From positions 1 to 64,000 of the forward strand of contig CAVQVS010000004.1 of NCBI GenBank assembly GCA_963717215.1: DNA of 64,000 nt, read 5' to 3'. The notes beneath the pieces are model-generated. The model was not told where the DNA came from. It searched no databases and worked only from the letters and a program-made list of their open reading frames with translations. Shown piece after piece: positions 17,465 to 26,492 of this stretch (its first letter is position 1; every line of letters starts with the position of its first letter). The position numbers and the translations under genes are program-made. The DNA is from Roseiarcus sp963717215. GTDB lineage: Bacteria; Pseudomonadota; Alphaproteobacteria; Rhizobiales; Beijerinckiaceae.

Positions 17465-18682
17465 CTAGGTCCCGCTTCCCGTGTCGATCGAAACGATCGA
17501 CCCCGGCTGGAGCAGGAACTGACCCGACGTCACCACGCGGTCGCCTTCCTTCAGGCCATCCGAGATGACGGCCGTCGACGTATCCTGGTGCGCGATTTTC
17601 ACCTGGCGCACCTGGGCGCGATTCTGATCGTCGACGATAAACACGTAGAGGCCGTTCTGGCCATGTTGCACCACTTCGCTAGGGACAATCAAGACGCCCT
17701 TCTCGACGCCGAGCTGCAGTCCCGTCGTCACCGCCAACCCCGGCCAGAGCGCATTGTCCTTGTTGTCGAATTCCGCCTTGAGCCGGATTGTTCCGGTTGC
17801 GAGATCCACCTGATTGTCGCTGATCGACAATCGCCCGGTCGCAAGTTGATGGCCTTCCGCGTCCATGACCGTGACTTTGGGCGAGCCGGAAGCGAGCTCC
17901 TGATTGATGCGGATCACATGCTCCTGCGGCTCGGCGAAGATCACGGAGATCGGCTGCAACTGCGCGATCGAGACAATGCCGGTCTGCTGTCCGGCGCTGA
18001 CGAGATTGCCTTCGTCGATGAGCCGGAACCCGGCGCGGCCCGAGATCGGGGCCTTGATGGTCGTGTAGTCGAGCTGTGTCCGCGCGGCGTCGACCGCGGC
18101 GGCGTCGGCGGCGATCGAGGCGGTCAGCTGCAGCACCATGGCGTTCTGGGTGTCGAGCTGCTGCTTGGTGGCGAAGTCCTGCTTGGCGAGCGTTGCGAAA
18201 CGCGTGAGATCCAGCTTCGCGTTGGCGAGATTGGCCTCGTCCTGCGCCTTCTTGGCGACGGACTGGTCGAGCGCGGCCTGAAACGGCCTGGGGTCGATCT
18301 GCGCCAGAAGATCGCCCCGGCTGACCATTTGGCCTTCGTTAAAGGCGATCTTCATGATCTGGCCGTCGACTCGCGCCCGGACCAAAACCGTGTTGTAGGC
18401 CTGGACCTGGCCGATGCTTTGGAGAACGACCGGAAAATCCGCGCGCTTGACCGGCGTCACGGTGACAACGATCGGAACGGGGCCGTTTGCTTGAGGCTGC
18501 TGGCCTTGTCCTTGCGCAGAGGCGGTCTGAGCCGGCGGAGTCCAGATCCGGTCGTGCAGCCCATGGGCGACGCCGCCCGCGGAGGGAAGCCACCGGTCTG
18601 CGGTTTCGGGCGCGTAAACACCATAGGCGGCGGCTGCGCCGCACGCCAGAATGGCGATCCACACGAACCCGCCGAGCCTCAT
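17465..18682 (-). CDS. RND periplasmic adaptor (membrane fusion protein, MdtA-like)
   Basis: A 405-residue adaptor linking the RND permease to an outer-membrane channel. An N-terminal anchor helix (about residues 4-22) is followed by a Gln-rich linker, a lipoyl half-motif (AYNTVLVRARVDGQIMKIAF), an alpha-hairpin (residues about 140-215, ANLANAKLDLTRFATLAKQD), the second lipoyl half (TTIKAPISGRAGFRLIDEGN) and beta-barrel/membrane-proximal domains ending QPGSIVSIDTGSGT. Its stop lies 3 bp before the permease start, so the two are one operon with the adaptor first. No regulator gene is adjacent. Confidence 0.92.
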   Translation of the reverse strand: MRLGGFVWIAILACGAAAAYGVYAPETADRWLPSAGGVAHGLHDRIWTPPAQTASAQGQGQQPQANGPVPIVVTVTPVKRADFPVVLQSIGQVQAYNTVLVRARVDGQIMKIAFNEGQMVSRGDLLAQIDPRPFQAALDQSVAKKAQDEANLANAKLDLTRFATLAKQDFATKQQLDTQNAMVLQLTASIAADAAAVDAARTQLDYTTIKAPISGRAGFRLIDEGNLVSAGQQTGIVSIAQLQPISVIFAEPQEHVIRINQELASGSPKVTVMDAEGHQLATGRLSISDNQVDLATGTIRLKAEFDNKDNALWPGLAVTTGLQLGVEKGVLIVPSEVVQHGQNGLYVFIVDDQNRAQVRQVKIAHQDTSTAVISDGLKEGDRVVTSGQFLLQPGSIVSIDTGSGT

Positions 18683-18906
18683 CGTCGAAAGCCTTTCTTC
18701 GCCTCAAACCGACCGCGCGGAGACGAAGCGCCTTAACGCATTGCGGGCGCCGCGCCGGATTTCCTAGCACGCAGCGTTTTCCAGCCGCCGCTTCTTACGG
18801 GAAATCCGCCTATACCATCCTTTTTAGGGGCGCGGGACCTCATCAACCAAATTTGACCGGCCGCGTTCCTTTCGGCCCTCCGGCGTTCCGGCGCATCTGC
18901 CCCGAT

Positions 18907-19596
18907 CTAAAATGAGACGCTTGCGGGAATGAAGGCTTTAATCTGCGCCGCCGGGACGAAATACTTTGCGATATCGATCGTCCGCGGCGGCGCGCCAACG
19001 GTGAATGGGCGCGTACTCACGGAAATCTTCCGGCTCATGATGCCCAGCAAGCAGAGATCGCGGGCGTCAAACACGCCCGAGCCGGAGTTGCCGGTAGAGG
19101 CGACATCGGCGATGACGGTGTCGAACCGACCTCGGAGGTCGGCCGGGATCGCTTGACGAGGCAGAATCCTGGACGGAGCCGTTCCCTCGGGAATGGCGAC
19201 GACGACCCTCTCCCCGGCAAAGGGCGGATGCGCGCACAGCGGCGTGCGGCGCATCTGCAGACTGACTGGCAGCTTCGTTCCATCGATCGACAAGAGCGTG
19301 AGATCGATGGTGTCGAGCGTCCCTTCTTTGACGAGCGCAGCCGGCAAATCCTGGCCGGCCATGAGGACGTGGGGCTTTGTTTGCGCGAACTCCCCGACCA
19401 CGTGCGCCGCCGTCAGAATGAGGCCATTGCCGAGGTAAACGCCATAGCCGGGCCAGGACTGCCTGGGTGTGCGGTTGATGTGCACGGCGAGCGCAGCGAG
19501 CCCGGCGGGATCCGATTGCGCCGTCGCGGGGAGCGGGGCGATCGCGACCGCCAGCGCGGCGAAACCAATGCTGAAAATTGCCGATCGGAGCGTCAT
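18907..19596 (-). CDS. Secreted trypsin-like serine protease
   Basis: A 229-residue chymotrypsin-fold protein with a signal peptide cut after PLPATAQ-type sequence (about residue 27). The catalytic triad is visible: His in LTAAHVVG, Asp in TIDLTLLSID and Ser in STGNSGSGVFD. It lacks a PDZ domain, so it differs from DegP/HtrA. It would act in the periplasm or outside the cell, and its substrate is unknown. It is a single gene with about 220 bp of upstream sequence before the next minus-strand gene and no clear partner. Confidence 0.85.
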   Translation of the reverse strand: MTLRSAIFSIGFAALAVAIAPLPATAQSDPAGLAALAVHINRTPRQSWPGYGVYLGNGLILTAAHVVGEFAQTKPHVLMAGQDLPAALVKEGTLDTIDLTLLSIDGTKLPVSLQMRRTPLCAHPPFAGERVVVAIPEGTAPSRILPRQAIPADLRGRFDTVIADVASTGNSGSGVFDARDLCLLGIMSRKISVSTRPFTVGAPPRTIDIAKYFVPAAQIKAFIPASVSF

Positions 19597-19684
19597 GGAT
19601 CCCTCTCCTGGGCGCGCCGTCGCTTCCCGCCGACGCCAACCGGACGGAGGGCGCGGAATCCCACGAAACCTTCTTAGCGACGCT

Positions 19685-20110
19685 CTAAAAATGGACCAAT
19701 GGGAGGAATGTGGCGAGCAGCGTGTGGATTGGATCGGACAGCGTATCCCAGCCGCGGCCCAAAAGCGATGAAAAGAGGCGAAACAAACAGAGCAATTCGA
19801 TCAGGGCGGCGAAAATAAGATTGAGAAACGGAGATCCTCTGGGTTTTTGCAGTCCCACTTCGTCGTGCATCATGTGGTCGTAAGGAATCTTCTGAACGTA
19901 AGAAGACGTCCTCCCGAAAAATGAGAATACCGTCAAGCCAAAATACTGGAGCCTGCCCGATACAATGAAGATGAACGAATACAGGAGTCCAATTGTAGCG
20001 ACGATAATTTCCGTGTTTCTATCGTGGATGGTGTCGAAGACAAACCACGTCCCCGCGAGTATAACCAGCCCGGCGACAAGTCGGAACAGAACCACCAGCG
20101 CACTAAACAT
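19685..20110 (-). CDS. Small membrane protein of unknown function
   Basis: A 141-residue protein with three or four hydrophobic segments: about 3-24 (ALVVLFRLVAGLVILAGTWF), 33-58 (TEIIVATIGLLYSFIFIVSG), and a C-terminal pair from about 93. The loop at 65-90 is charged. Codon use is more AT-rich than in neighbouring genes, which hints at transfer. I do not recognise the family. The length, clean frame and membrane pattern support a real gene. Confidence 0.6.
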   Translation of the reverse strand: MFSALVVLFRLVAGLVILAGTWFVFDTIHDRNTEIIVATIGLLYSFIFIVSGRLQYFGLTVFSFFGRTSSYVQKIPYDHMMHDEVGLQKPRGSPFLNLIFAALIELLCLFRLFSSLLGRGWDTLSDPIHTLLATFLPLVHF

Positions 20111-20512
20111 GGGGGCACCAGCTTGGGTCCATATTGTTATTAATCAAATCGCCGGCGGCGACAGGACAATCCCATAGCTCGGCAGAATTTGCTTGTCCAG
20201 ACAGGGGCGCGCCGGCGGCCAAAATTTCCGAAGGCCCAAGCGCCTCTGGCGGTTGAAGAATTGGGCATCGCCGTCGTCGCGCAGAGGAACCCCCCTTTCT
20301 GGTTGGCTTGTTTTGGACCGGGATTCGCTTAGACTGCAGCGCATCAATTTGCGGCGGCGGTAGGGGCTGGCGCGGCCGGGGGTCTGTGCGCCCGCCCGAT
20401 CAACACGGATAGGCGGTTTACTGTCGCCGCTGAATTTATCAAAAAGGGATCGGGAATGTGCGAAAACCGGTGGAGCGTTGCTCGATGTCTGGTCGGCGGT
20501 CTTTGAGGAATT
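20111..20512. other. Promoter region of the exopolysaccharide/exosortase cluster
   Basis: About 400 bp between divergent genes. I find no gene or strong repeat. It must contain the promoter for the glycosyl-1-phosphate transferase at 20513. Confidence 0.4.
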
Positions 20513-21994
20513 GTGGGTCCGTCAATGACGACTGAGAGTCAAACCGCGTCTCAATCGGGGAGTGGGCTTGGGGCAGCGAGTGACCGGCCCCTTCTTGCGG
20601 GCGGACGCCGGTGGCGCCTGCCGATCGCCTATGGGTCGATCGCCTCGGTCGCGCTGGGACTCGACTTGGCGCTTATCCTTGGGAGCGCGATCTTCGCTGA
20701 GACGGTCTATCACAAGATTCCGGACGAGTTCGAGGGTGAATTTTCTCACACCCTTGCGGCGGCTATCTTTATCGCCATTCTGTTTGTCGCGGCGATGCGG
20801 GTGCAGAAGCTCTACAGCCCCACCCGCCTGATGGTTTGGGACGACCAGGCTCGCGCCGTGCTCGGCGCCTGGTGCGGAGCTTTCTTGATCCTGGCTTCGG
20901 GCGTTTTCAGCTGGGGCGTGAGCCGCGATCTTTCGCGCGGCGATGTGATCCTGTTTTGGGCGGGTGGCGTGGTGGTGCTTCTCGCGCACCGGGCGGTGTG
21001 GCGATTTGCGCTGCCGCGCGCACTGGAAAGCGGGACGCTGAGGGGGCGCACAATCGTCAGTGTCGCGTGCGAGCAGGCCGTGCCGCCGGAGTTCACCGAG
21101 AATTTGACCCGTCACGGCTATCACGCGGTCGCCCACTTCCACATAGCCGATGGGGAAGCTGGCGCCGGGGACGTCATCGAGAACATCATTTCGCTCTGCC
21201 GCACTTCGGATGTTCAAGAGGTCATGCTGTTCGTCGATCCCGAGCACATGTCGAACGTGCGGTGGATCGCGCGCCGACTGAGAGTGCTGCCGTTGCCTGT
21301 GACGCTGGTTCCGTTCGGAACGCTCGCGCTCTTGTTTCAACGAACCCGCTACGACATTGGCGATACGGTCGCGATCGAGCTTCAACGGGCGGCGCTGTCG
21401 CCGATCGAGCAGGTGAGCAAACGAGCGATCGACATCGTTCTGTCGTTTGTCGCTCTGATCGTCTTGTCGCCGATCTTGCTCGCCGCCGCGATCGCGATCC
21501 GCCTGGACTCCCCCGGTCCGGCCCTGTTTCGGCAGACGCGGCACGGTTTCAACGGGCGGCCGTTCCGGATCTACAAGTTTCGCACAATGACGGTCATGGA
21601 AAATGGCGACGTCGTTCAGCAGGCGCAAAAGAGCGACAAGCGGGTGACAAGGGTCGGCCGGTGGCTGCGGCGATTCAGCATAGATGAGTTACCACAATTG
21701 CTTAATGTTTGTCTTGGCGATATGTCACTGGTGGGGCCGCGGCCGCACGCGTCGGCCCACGAGCGCCATTTCACGTCGGTGATCGAGAAATATGCGTTCC
21801 GCCACCATATGAAGTCCGGGATCACGGGCTGGGCGCAGGTTCACGGCGCCAGGGGTGAAACGGATACGATCGAGAAAATGCAGCGACGGGTCGAACTCGA
21901 TATTTGGTACATTAACAACTGGAGTATTTGGCTCGACTTCTCCGTCATGCTAAGGACCGTCCTTGTCGTATTTACAGGCGATAATGCGCACTGA
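20513..21994 (+). CDS. Undecaprenyl-phosphate hexose-1-phosphate transferase (WcaJ/ExoY type)
   Basis: A 493-residue membrane enzyme that starts exopolysaccharide repeat units by moving a sugar-1-phosphate (often glucose or galactose) onto undecaprenyl phosphate. The N-terminal half has four transmembrane helices (about residues 35-160) and a soluble Rossmann-like part (GRTIVSVACEQ). The C-terminal bacterial sugar transferase domain starts KRAIDIVLSFVALIVLSP, has FRIYKFRTM, the acidic SIDELPQLLNVCLGDMSLVG with PRP, and GITGWAQVHGARG. The GTG start at 20513 is chosen because GAGGAA lies just before it. ATG 20525 (MTTESQ) is the alternative. It is followed by the exosortase gene, a linkage usual for exosortase/polysaccharide loci. 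Confidence 0.9.
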   Translation: MGPSMTTESQTASQSGSGLGAASDRPLLAGGRRWRLPIAYGSIASVALGLDLALILGSAIFAETVYHKIPDEFEGEFSHTLAAAIFIAILFVAAMRVQKLYSPTRLMVWDDQARAVLGAWCGAFLILASGVFSWGVSRDLSRGDVILFWAGGVVVLLAHRAVWRFALPRALESGTLRGRTIVSVACEQAVPPEFTENLTRHGYHAVAHFHIADGEAGAGDVIENIISLCRTSDVQEVMLFVDPEHMSNVRWIARRLRVLPLPVTLVPFGTLALLFQRTRYDIGDTVAIELQRAALSPIEQVSKRAIDIVLSFVALIVLSPILLAAAIAIRLDSPGPALFRQTRHGFNGRPFRIYKFRTMTVMENGDVVQQAQKSDKRVTRVGRWLRRFSIDELPQLLNVCLGDMSLVGPRPHASAHERHFTSVIEKYAFRHHMKSGITGWAQVHGARGETDTIEKMQRRVELDIWYINNWSIWLDFSVMLRTVLVVFTGDNAH

Positions 21995-22060
21995 AGGCTG
22001 CGGCGCCGCGGAACATTCCGTGGGTGAAGGCGCGTGGATTGGGACGCAAGAGAGATAAGC

Positions 22061-22996
22061 ATGTCAATCGAGTCGCTGAAAACTGAGTCCGTCCGCCCCG
22101 CCTCCCTGTTGGCGCGCGCCGACGCTCGCGGCGTCAATCTGCTTTTCCTTGGAGCGCTCGCGGCCTCGTTCTTTGTCGCCTACCTGCCGACCTATCTGAG
22201 GCTCGCGGGAGGCGCGTGGCAAACCGAGCAGGAGGGGCATGGCCCCCTCATCATGCTCGCCGCCGCCTGGTTGGCCTGGCAGCAGCGCGACAAGCTCAAG
22301 GCGATCGAATTTCGCCCGGCGCTGATCGCCGGCTGGATCATCCTGCTCCTTTCGCTCCTGCTGATGGCGGTTACGCGATCCCAGGACATCCCGATGATCG
22401 AGGTGGCGACCCAAATCCCGGTGCTGCTGGGATGCCTCCTGCTTATCGGCGGTTGGCCGCTGGCGCGCGTTTTCTCCTTTCCGCTCGCCTTTCTGATCTT
22501 CTCGGTGCCGCCCCCCAACTGGCTGCTCGACGCCTTCACCGTGCCCCTGAAGGTCGGGATTTCCGACATCGTTTCGAATGGTCTTTACAATCTCGGCTAT
22601 CCGGTGGCGCAGAACGGCGTCATGATCATGATCGGCTCTTACGAACTCATGGTCAAAGACGCGTGCTCCGGGGTGAATTCGATTTTCGCCCTGTCGGCAA
22701 TCGGTATTTTCTATATTCATGAATTTGTCGGCAACCACCCGATCCGCAAGGTGCTCTTGATCCTGTCCATTGTGCCAATTACCGTTCTGGCGAACGTTTT
22801 TCGCGTCGTGACGCTGGTTTTGGGAGCCTATTACATCGGGGTGGACACGATCGAGGGTCTGTTTCATGACATGACGGGCATAGCCCTGTTCGTCTTCGCG
22901 CTGGTCCTGTTCTTCCTTCTGGATCGCGTCCTCATCAGCCTCGAATTCCTCGCTGGAAGGGCGCTCGGACTAAAGAGCGCGGGAAGCGCCTCCTAA
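22061..22996 (+). CDS. xrtV: Exosortase, XrtV-like
   Basis: A 311-residue polytopic inner-membrane transpeptidase that cleaves PEP-CTERM signals. The catalytic residues are in place: Cys202 (KDACSGVNSIF), Arg248 (ANVFRVVTLV) and His269 (IEGLFHDMTGI). About eight hydrophobic segments surround them. The EGHGPLIMLAAAWLAWQQR motif near residue 60 is typical. It ends just after the last helix, with no fused EpsI domain. Assignment to type V rests on the small accessory protein downstream and the PEPxxWA form of the target signal at 12098. ATG 22061 has AGAGATAAGC before it, and a GTG at 22034 is less likely. It lies 66 bp after the glycosyltransferase, probably one operon. Confidence 0.8.
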   Translation: MSIESLKTESVRPASLLARADARGVNLLFLGALAASFFVAYLPTYLRLAGGAWQTEQEGHGPLIMLAAAWLAWQQRDKLKAIEFRPALIAGWIILLLSLLLMAVTRSQDIPMIEVATQIPVLLGCLLLIGGWPLARVFSFPLAFLIFSVPPPNWLLDAFTVPLKVGISDIVSNGLYNLGYPVAQNGVMIMIGSYELMVKDACSGVNSIFALSAIGIFYIHEFVGNHPIRKVLLILSIVPITVLANVFRVVTLVLGAYYIGVDTIEGLFHDMTGIALFVFALVLFFLLDRVLISLEFLAGRALGLKSAGSAS

Positions 22997-23007
22997 AGGC
23001 CTGCAAC

Positions 23008-23037
23008 GAAGACTCTGGAAGACTCTGGAAGACGCTG
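23008..23037. repeat. Three tandem 10-bp units after the exosortase gene
   Basis: GAAGACTCTG occurs at 23008-23017 and 23018-23027, then GAAGACGCTG at 23028-23037. The array begins 12 bp after the exosortase stop codon. Confidence 0.85.
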
Positions 23038-23175
23038 GATGCGCTGTTTTGGACGGTCGGGTGGCCGGGTTTCTTGCGGCCCCGCCGGATTGGCGGTTGC
23101 TTTACGTTTTTCCAGGATGATGGCTACGGGGAACGGCTGACTAATTGCACGCCCCAAAACACTGGGACGCACCTG

Positions 23176-23421
23176 ATGCAGACCGTCTACGATTTCGTTA
23201 CTGTCATATGCTTCATATGTATGGCCGTGACCTATTTCATGTTCACGGAAGGGGGCATGAAAATCCTCGCCCATTTCATGCTGCCGGCCGCGGCCTTCGC
23301 GATCGCCAACCAGGTCGGCAATCACGCCGGGAGCGACGTCCTTATGAATATCCTGGCAGTCGTCCTCATCGTCGCGGGGATCGGCTACACCTTTATGATC
23401 GTTAGACATAGTCCCGCTTGA
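23176..23421 (+). CDS. XrtV sorting-system accessory protein (small membrane protein)
   Basis: An 81-residue protein with three hydrophobic segments: 5-22 (YDFVTVICFICMAVTYFMF), 30-45, and 57-76 (VLMNILAVVLIVAGIGYTFM). The start MQTVYDFVTV and the middle AAAFAIANQVGNH resemble the short accessory proteins that accompany type V exosortases. It directly follows the exosortase gene. Its job is unknown; a role in assembling or stabilising the exosortase is a guess. ATG 23176 matches the family's usual beginning, and a longer frame to 23074 does not. The upstream 180 bp between the two genes holds a 10-bp tandem repeat and no other gene. Confidence 0.7.
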   Translation: MQTVYDFVTVICFICMAVTYFMFTEGGMKILAHFMLPAAAFAIANQVGNHAGSDVLMNILAVVLIVAGIGYTFMIVRHSPA

Positions 23422-23701
23422 CCCAGGACGCGCCGCCCGCGCTTGGCCGCCGCGATGCTGATGGCGCCGAAAAATAGACCAGCGCGACTCGCGGTCCCTT
23501 TGAGGTTAGCGGCTCGATTTTAGAGAAAAAGGTCCGAGAAAAGAGGCGCTGTTGGCAGCGCAAGCGCGTGCGAGCGGCTCGTCCGTCGGCAAAGACCGAT
23601 TCCTGATTGTAATTTAACGGTCCAGTTCAGCCGCTGACAATGGCGGCCATCTATTGCTCGGCCCGGCGGGCTTTCGCGCGCCGTGACCGAGGCCTAATCG
23701 C

Positions 23702-25666
23702 ATGATCACCGCCGCAGACATCCAAGCGATCCGCGACGCCAATCCCGGCGCCGTTTTGCCGGGCATCGATACCATGACGGGCAATCCGTACGCCGCGTCC
23801 TCGCTGCTCGACATCACGAAAATCACCCAGAACGCAGCGGCGCCGTACTATTATTCCCCGTCAGCAAATACCGTATACGTCAATCAGGCCGGCGCTGTGC
23901 TCAGCGGCATCAATTTTGGCAGCGCGACGGTGATCATCAACGCCAACAATGTCACGGTCAAGGACTGCACATTCGCCGGCACGACTGGTTTCCAGACTAT
24001 AGATCAACCCAGCGCCAGCGGCGCCATAGTGGAGAACTGCACCTTCATAGGCAGCAAATCCCCGACTGAAAAAAATGTCTGGATTGCCTCCACTCTGGCC
24101 ATAACCGTCGAGGACAATACCTTTCTGAATTCGCCTGCGGACACGATCGCAATTCAGCAAGGCCTCGTGACGGGAAACTACATGTCCGGCGAAGGGTTCC
24201 TGACAGGCGCGCACGGCGATGCGATCTATGTTCCGGATACGACCGGGCCGATCACCATCAGCAACAATTTCATTGACGAGACGCCGAACGCGGGCGCGAC
24301 CGGGCTTTCCAACACCGACATGCGCATTACGGACGAGTTCGGGAACACCAACAACGTCACGATTTCAGGCAATTATATGATCGGCGCCGGGTTCAACTTC
24401 GAAGTCGTCGCTCCGAACACCGCTTACGCCATTAGCAACGTGACGGTCACAAACAATTACACCGGATTCGCCAAGTTCGGCCAATATTATGCCGGCACAA
24501 CCAGCGAAGCGACCGTAACCGGGCTCACGGCTGTCGACTTCTCGAATCCCACCCTGTCAGCCCAGGCCTTCGCAGCCTACGTGGCAGCGGGCCTGCCGAC
24601 GGCGAATGTGGTCTCAGCGAGCACTGGCAGCATCTCCGCCTCCGGGTCGGCGCCGACGACGATGTTGGGCAACGGCTTGGCGTCAATTTACCTGAGCCCG
24701 GGCACAGGTGAAACGAATTTTGTCGGTGGATACGGCAGGCAATATGTGTATGGGGGTAGAGGCCCGAACATTCTGACCTATCTCGCCACTGGCGATGGCG
24801 GCGATTTGGCGGACGGTTTCGATCCGGCGAAGGACGTGATCGATCTCAGCCACCTCGACGCCGACAACCTTACGGCTGGCATCCAGAGCTTCACCTTCAT
24901 CGGCTCCGCCGCCTTCGACGGCGCCGCCGAGGTGCGCTATCAACTCGATCCGACGAACGACGACACTCTTGTCCAGGTCGCGCTGGCGGGCGATACAAGT
25001 CCCGATTTTACCATAACGATCGACGGACTGACGCCGCTCACGACCGCCAACTTCGCGCTCACGCCGTCGCAATCGTTGGCCGCGCTCGCGAACGGCGCAG
25101 CGCTGTCCTACACCCGGGTTTCGACGCCCGTCGGCGGGCCGGCTGAATACGCATATTCCAACATTCAGGGCAGAGCCTATACGTCGTACGAAGCGTTTTA
25201 CGGTTCCGGCACCCCTATCGTTGAGTCGAATGAACTGAACCTGAGTTCGAGCGCAGATAAGCTTGTCCTCTACGAGCCCAGTCAGACGGTCACGAGGGGC
25301 GGCGGCGCCGAATCCCTGCAGTTCGGGACGGGCAGCGACCCGCTTGTCTATCATGCCGTCGAAACCATCGACGCGACCACCAGCACCGGCGAGCAGTTCA
25401 TCTTTAGCGCGGGCTTCGGCAAGGAAACGATCAACGGCTTTTCCGTCTCAGGCCCAACCCCGGATTCGATCCAGTTGGCGAAGGCGGCCTTCTCTTATTT
25501 GACTCCCGCCATGACGCAGGCGGAGGACCTGGCGGCCGTCATGTCCCAAGCCACCAGGAGCGCATTCGGCCTGACGATCGCCGACTCGCATGGCGACAGC
25601 CTGACACTGATGGGGGTCACCCCTTCGCTGGTCGCCGCCAATCCCGGCATGATCGCATTCACGTAG
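23702..25666 (+). CDS. Large right-handed beta-helix protein with serralysin-type C-terminal domain
   Basis: A 654-residue protein without a signal peptide, as expected for type I secretion. Residues about 55-290 form a parallel beta-helix: repeated short strands such as NNVTVKDCTFAG, SGAIVENCTFIG, LAITVEDNTFLN, GPITISNNFID, NNVTISGNYM and NVTVTNNY. The next part (about 340-460) has GGYGRQYVYGGRGPNILTYL, then GFDPAKDVIDLSHLDAD, FTFIGSAAF and TVQVA-like text, the RTX serralysin C-terminal pattern that precedes secretion. A second similar module (about 500-654) ends DSHGDSLTLMGVTP. Classic GGxGxDxxx nonapeptides are mostly degenerate. It may be a surface or matrix polysaccharide-modifying protein working with the adjacent exopolysaccharide locus. 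Catalytic residues cannot be assigned. Confidence 0.8.
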   Translation: MITAADIQAIRDANPGAVLPGIDTMTGNPYAASSLLDITKITQNAAAPYYYSPSANTVYVNQAGAVLSGINFGSATVIINANNVTVKDCTFAGTTGFQTIDQPSASGAIVENCTFIGSKSPTEKNVWIASTLAITVEDNTFLNSPADTIAIQQGLVTGNYMSGEGFLTGAHGDAIYVPDTTGPITISNNFIDETPNAGATGLSNTDMRITDEFGNTNNVTISGNYMIGAGFNFEVVAPNTAYAISNVTVTNNYTGFAKFGQYYAGTTSEATVTGLTAVDFSNPTLSAQAFAAYVAAGLPTANVVSASTGSISASGSAPTTMLGNGLASIYLSPGTGETNFVGGYGRQYVYGGRGPNILTYLATGDGGDLADGFDPAKDVIDLSHLDADNLTAGIQSFTFIGSAAFDGAAEVRYQLDPTNDDTLVQVALAGDTSPDFTITIDGLTPLTTANFALTPSQSLAALANGAALSYTRVSTPVGGPAEYAYSNIQGRAYTSYEAFYGSGTPIVESNELNLSSSADKLVLYEPSQTVTRGGGAESLQFGTGSDPLVYHAVETIDATTSTGEQFIFSAGFGKETINGFSVSGPTPDSIQLAKAAFSYLTPAMTQAEDLAAVMSQATRSAFGLTIADSHGDSLTLMGVTPSLVAANPGMIAFT

Positions 25667-25674
25667 AATTCGAG

Positions 25675-25691
25675 GCCCTCGCGGCGAGGGC
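25675..25691. terminator. Hairpin between converging genes
   Basis: GCCCTCG-CGG-CGAGGGC forms a perfect 7-bp stem with a 3-nt loop, 9 bp after the beta-helix gene and 14 bp before the end of the converging DUF2937 gene. No T-run on either side. Confidence 0.5.
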
Positions 25692-25704
25692 AACCGCGCC
25701 ACGA

Positions 25705-26208
25705 TCAGGCGCGCGCCGCGCGAAGGCGGGAGCGGCGGCCGAACGGCCAGGCGACGAGGCGCGTGGTCGCCCATGCCCAGAGCGCGGCGAGGCCGCCGGC
25801 CGTCAGAGCGCCGACCGACAGGGGCACGGCGGGTTCGTAGGCGTCGAGTGCGCTGTGGGCGATCTCAGGATCGAAATTCGTCGCGACGACATAAAGACGC
25901 ATAAGCGGGCCGGCGGCGTTCATCGCCTCGATCTGCTCGTTGAGACGCGCGGCCCTCTCGATTGTCTTGCCCATGTCCTCGCCGCGTTCGCGCGCCAATG
26001 GGTCTCCATTGTCCTCGAGCCGCTTCAAGGCCTCGGCGCGGGACAGGTTCTGGCGCTGAACCTCGGCGTCGAATTCGGACACGATCCGGTTGAGCTCGGC
26101 GATCGCGCCGCCCAGCCGCTGACGGTATTGTTGCGCGAATTCCGGGGCCTGCGAGCCGATCAGTCCGGCCAGCACGGCGATCGCCAAGGCTAGTCTGCGC
26201 GCCAACAT
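25705..26208 (-). CDS. DUF2937 family membrane protein
   Basis: A 167-residue protein matching DUF2937 along its length. It has an N-terminal hydrophobic helix (MLARRLALAIAVLAGLIGSQ), the diagnostic PEFAQQYRQRLGGAIAELNRIV, a coiled helical middle, and LDAYEPAVPLSVGALTAGGL leading into a C-terminal helix and a basic tail. The function is unknown. The helical region probably faces the periplasm between two membrane anchors. ATG 26208 is chosen because the family starts there. The longer frame to 26280 adds unrelated residues. It is a single gene. Confidence 0.85.
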   Translation of the reverse strand: MLARRLALAIAVLAGLIGSQAPEFAQQYRQRLGGAIAELNRIVSEFDAEVQRQNLSRAEALKRLEDNGDPLARERGEDMGKTIERAARLNEQIEAMNAAGPLMRLYVVATNFDPEIAHSALDAYEPAVPLSVGALTAGGLAALWAWATTRLVAWPFGRRSRLRAARA

Positions 26209-26492
26209 TGACCGACCTGTCTGAGAAATCCGGGGGATCAAAGGCTCGCCGACTTCGCTAGATAAAACCGCCCCCGCCATCTGGGCTTAAACCCCAGGAA
26301 CAACGCACAAGGCTGCGGATGCGGCCGGCCGCAAGGGTAACAAAAGCAAAGAAATGAAAACAGGTGAAGGACATGAAAGCCAAATGATTTTCATTTGCGT
26401 TTTGGAATCGGGACATTTCAACGGGTTGGGGACGATTTAAATAAGAGATCGCACCTGCCCATCTTCGCAGGTCGCCATGCTAAAATACAGTC

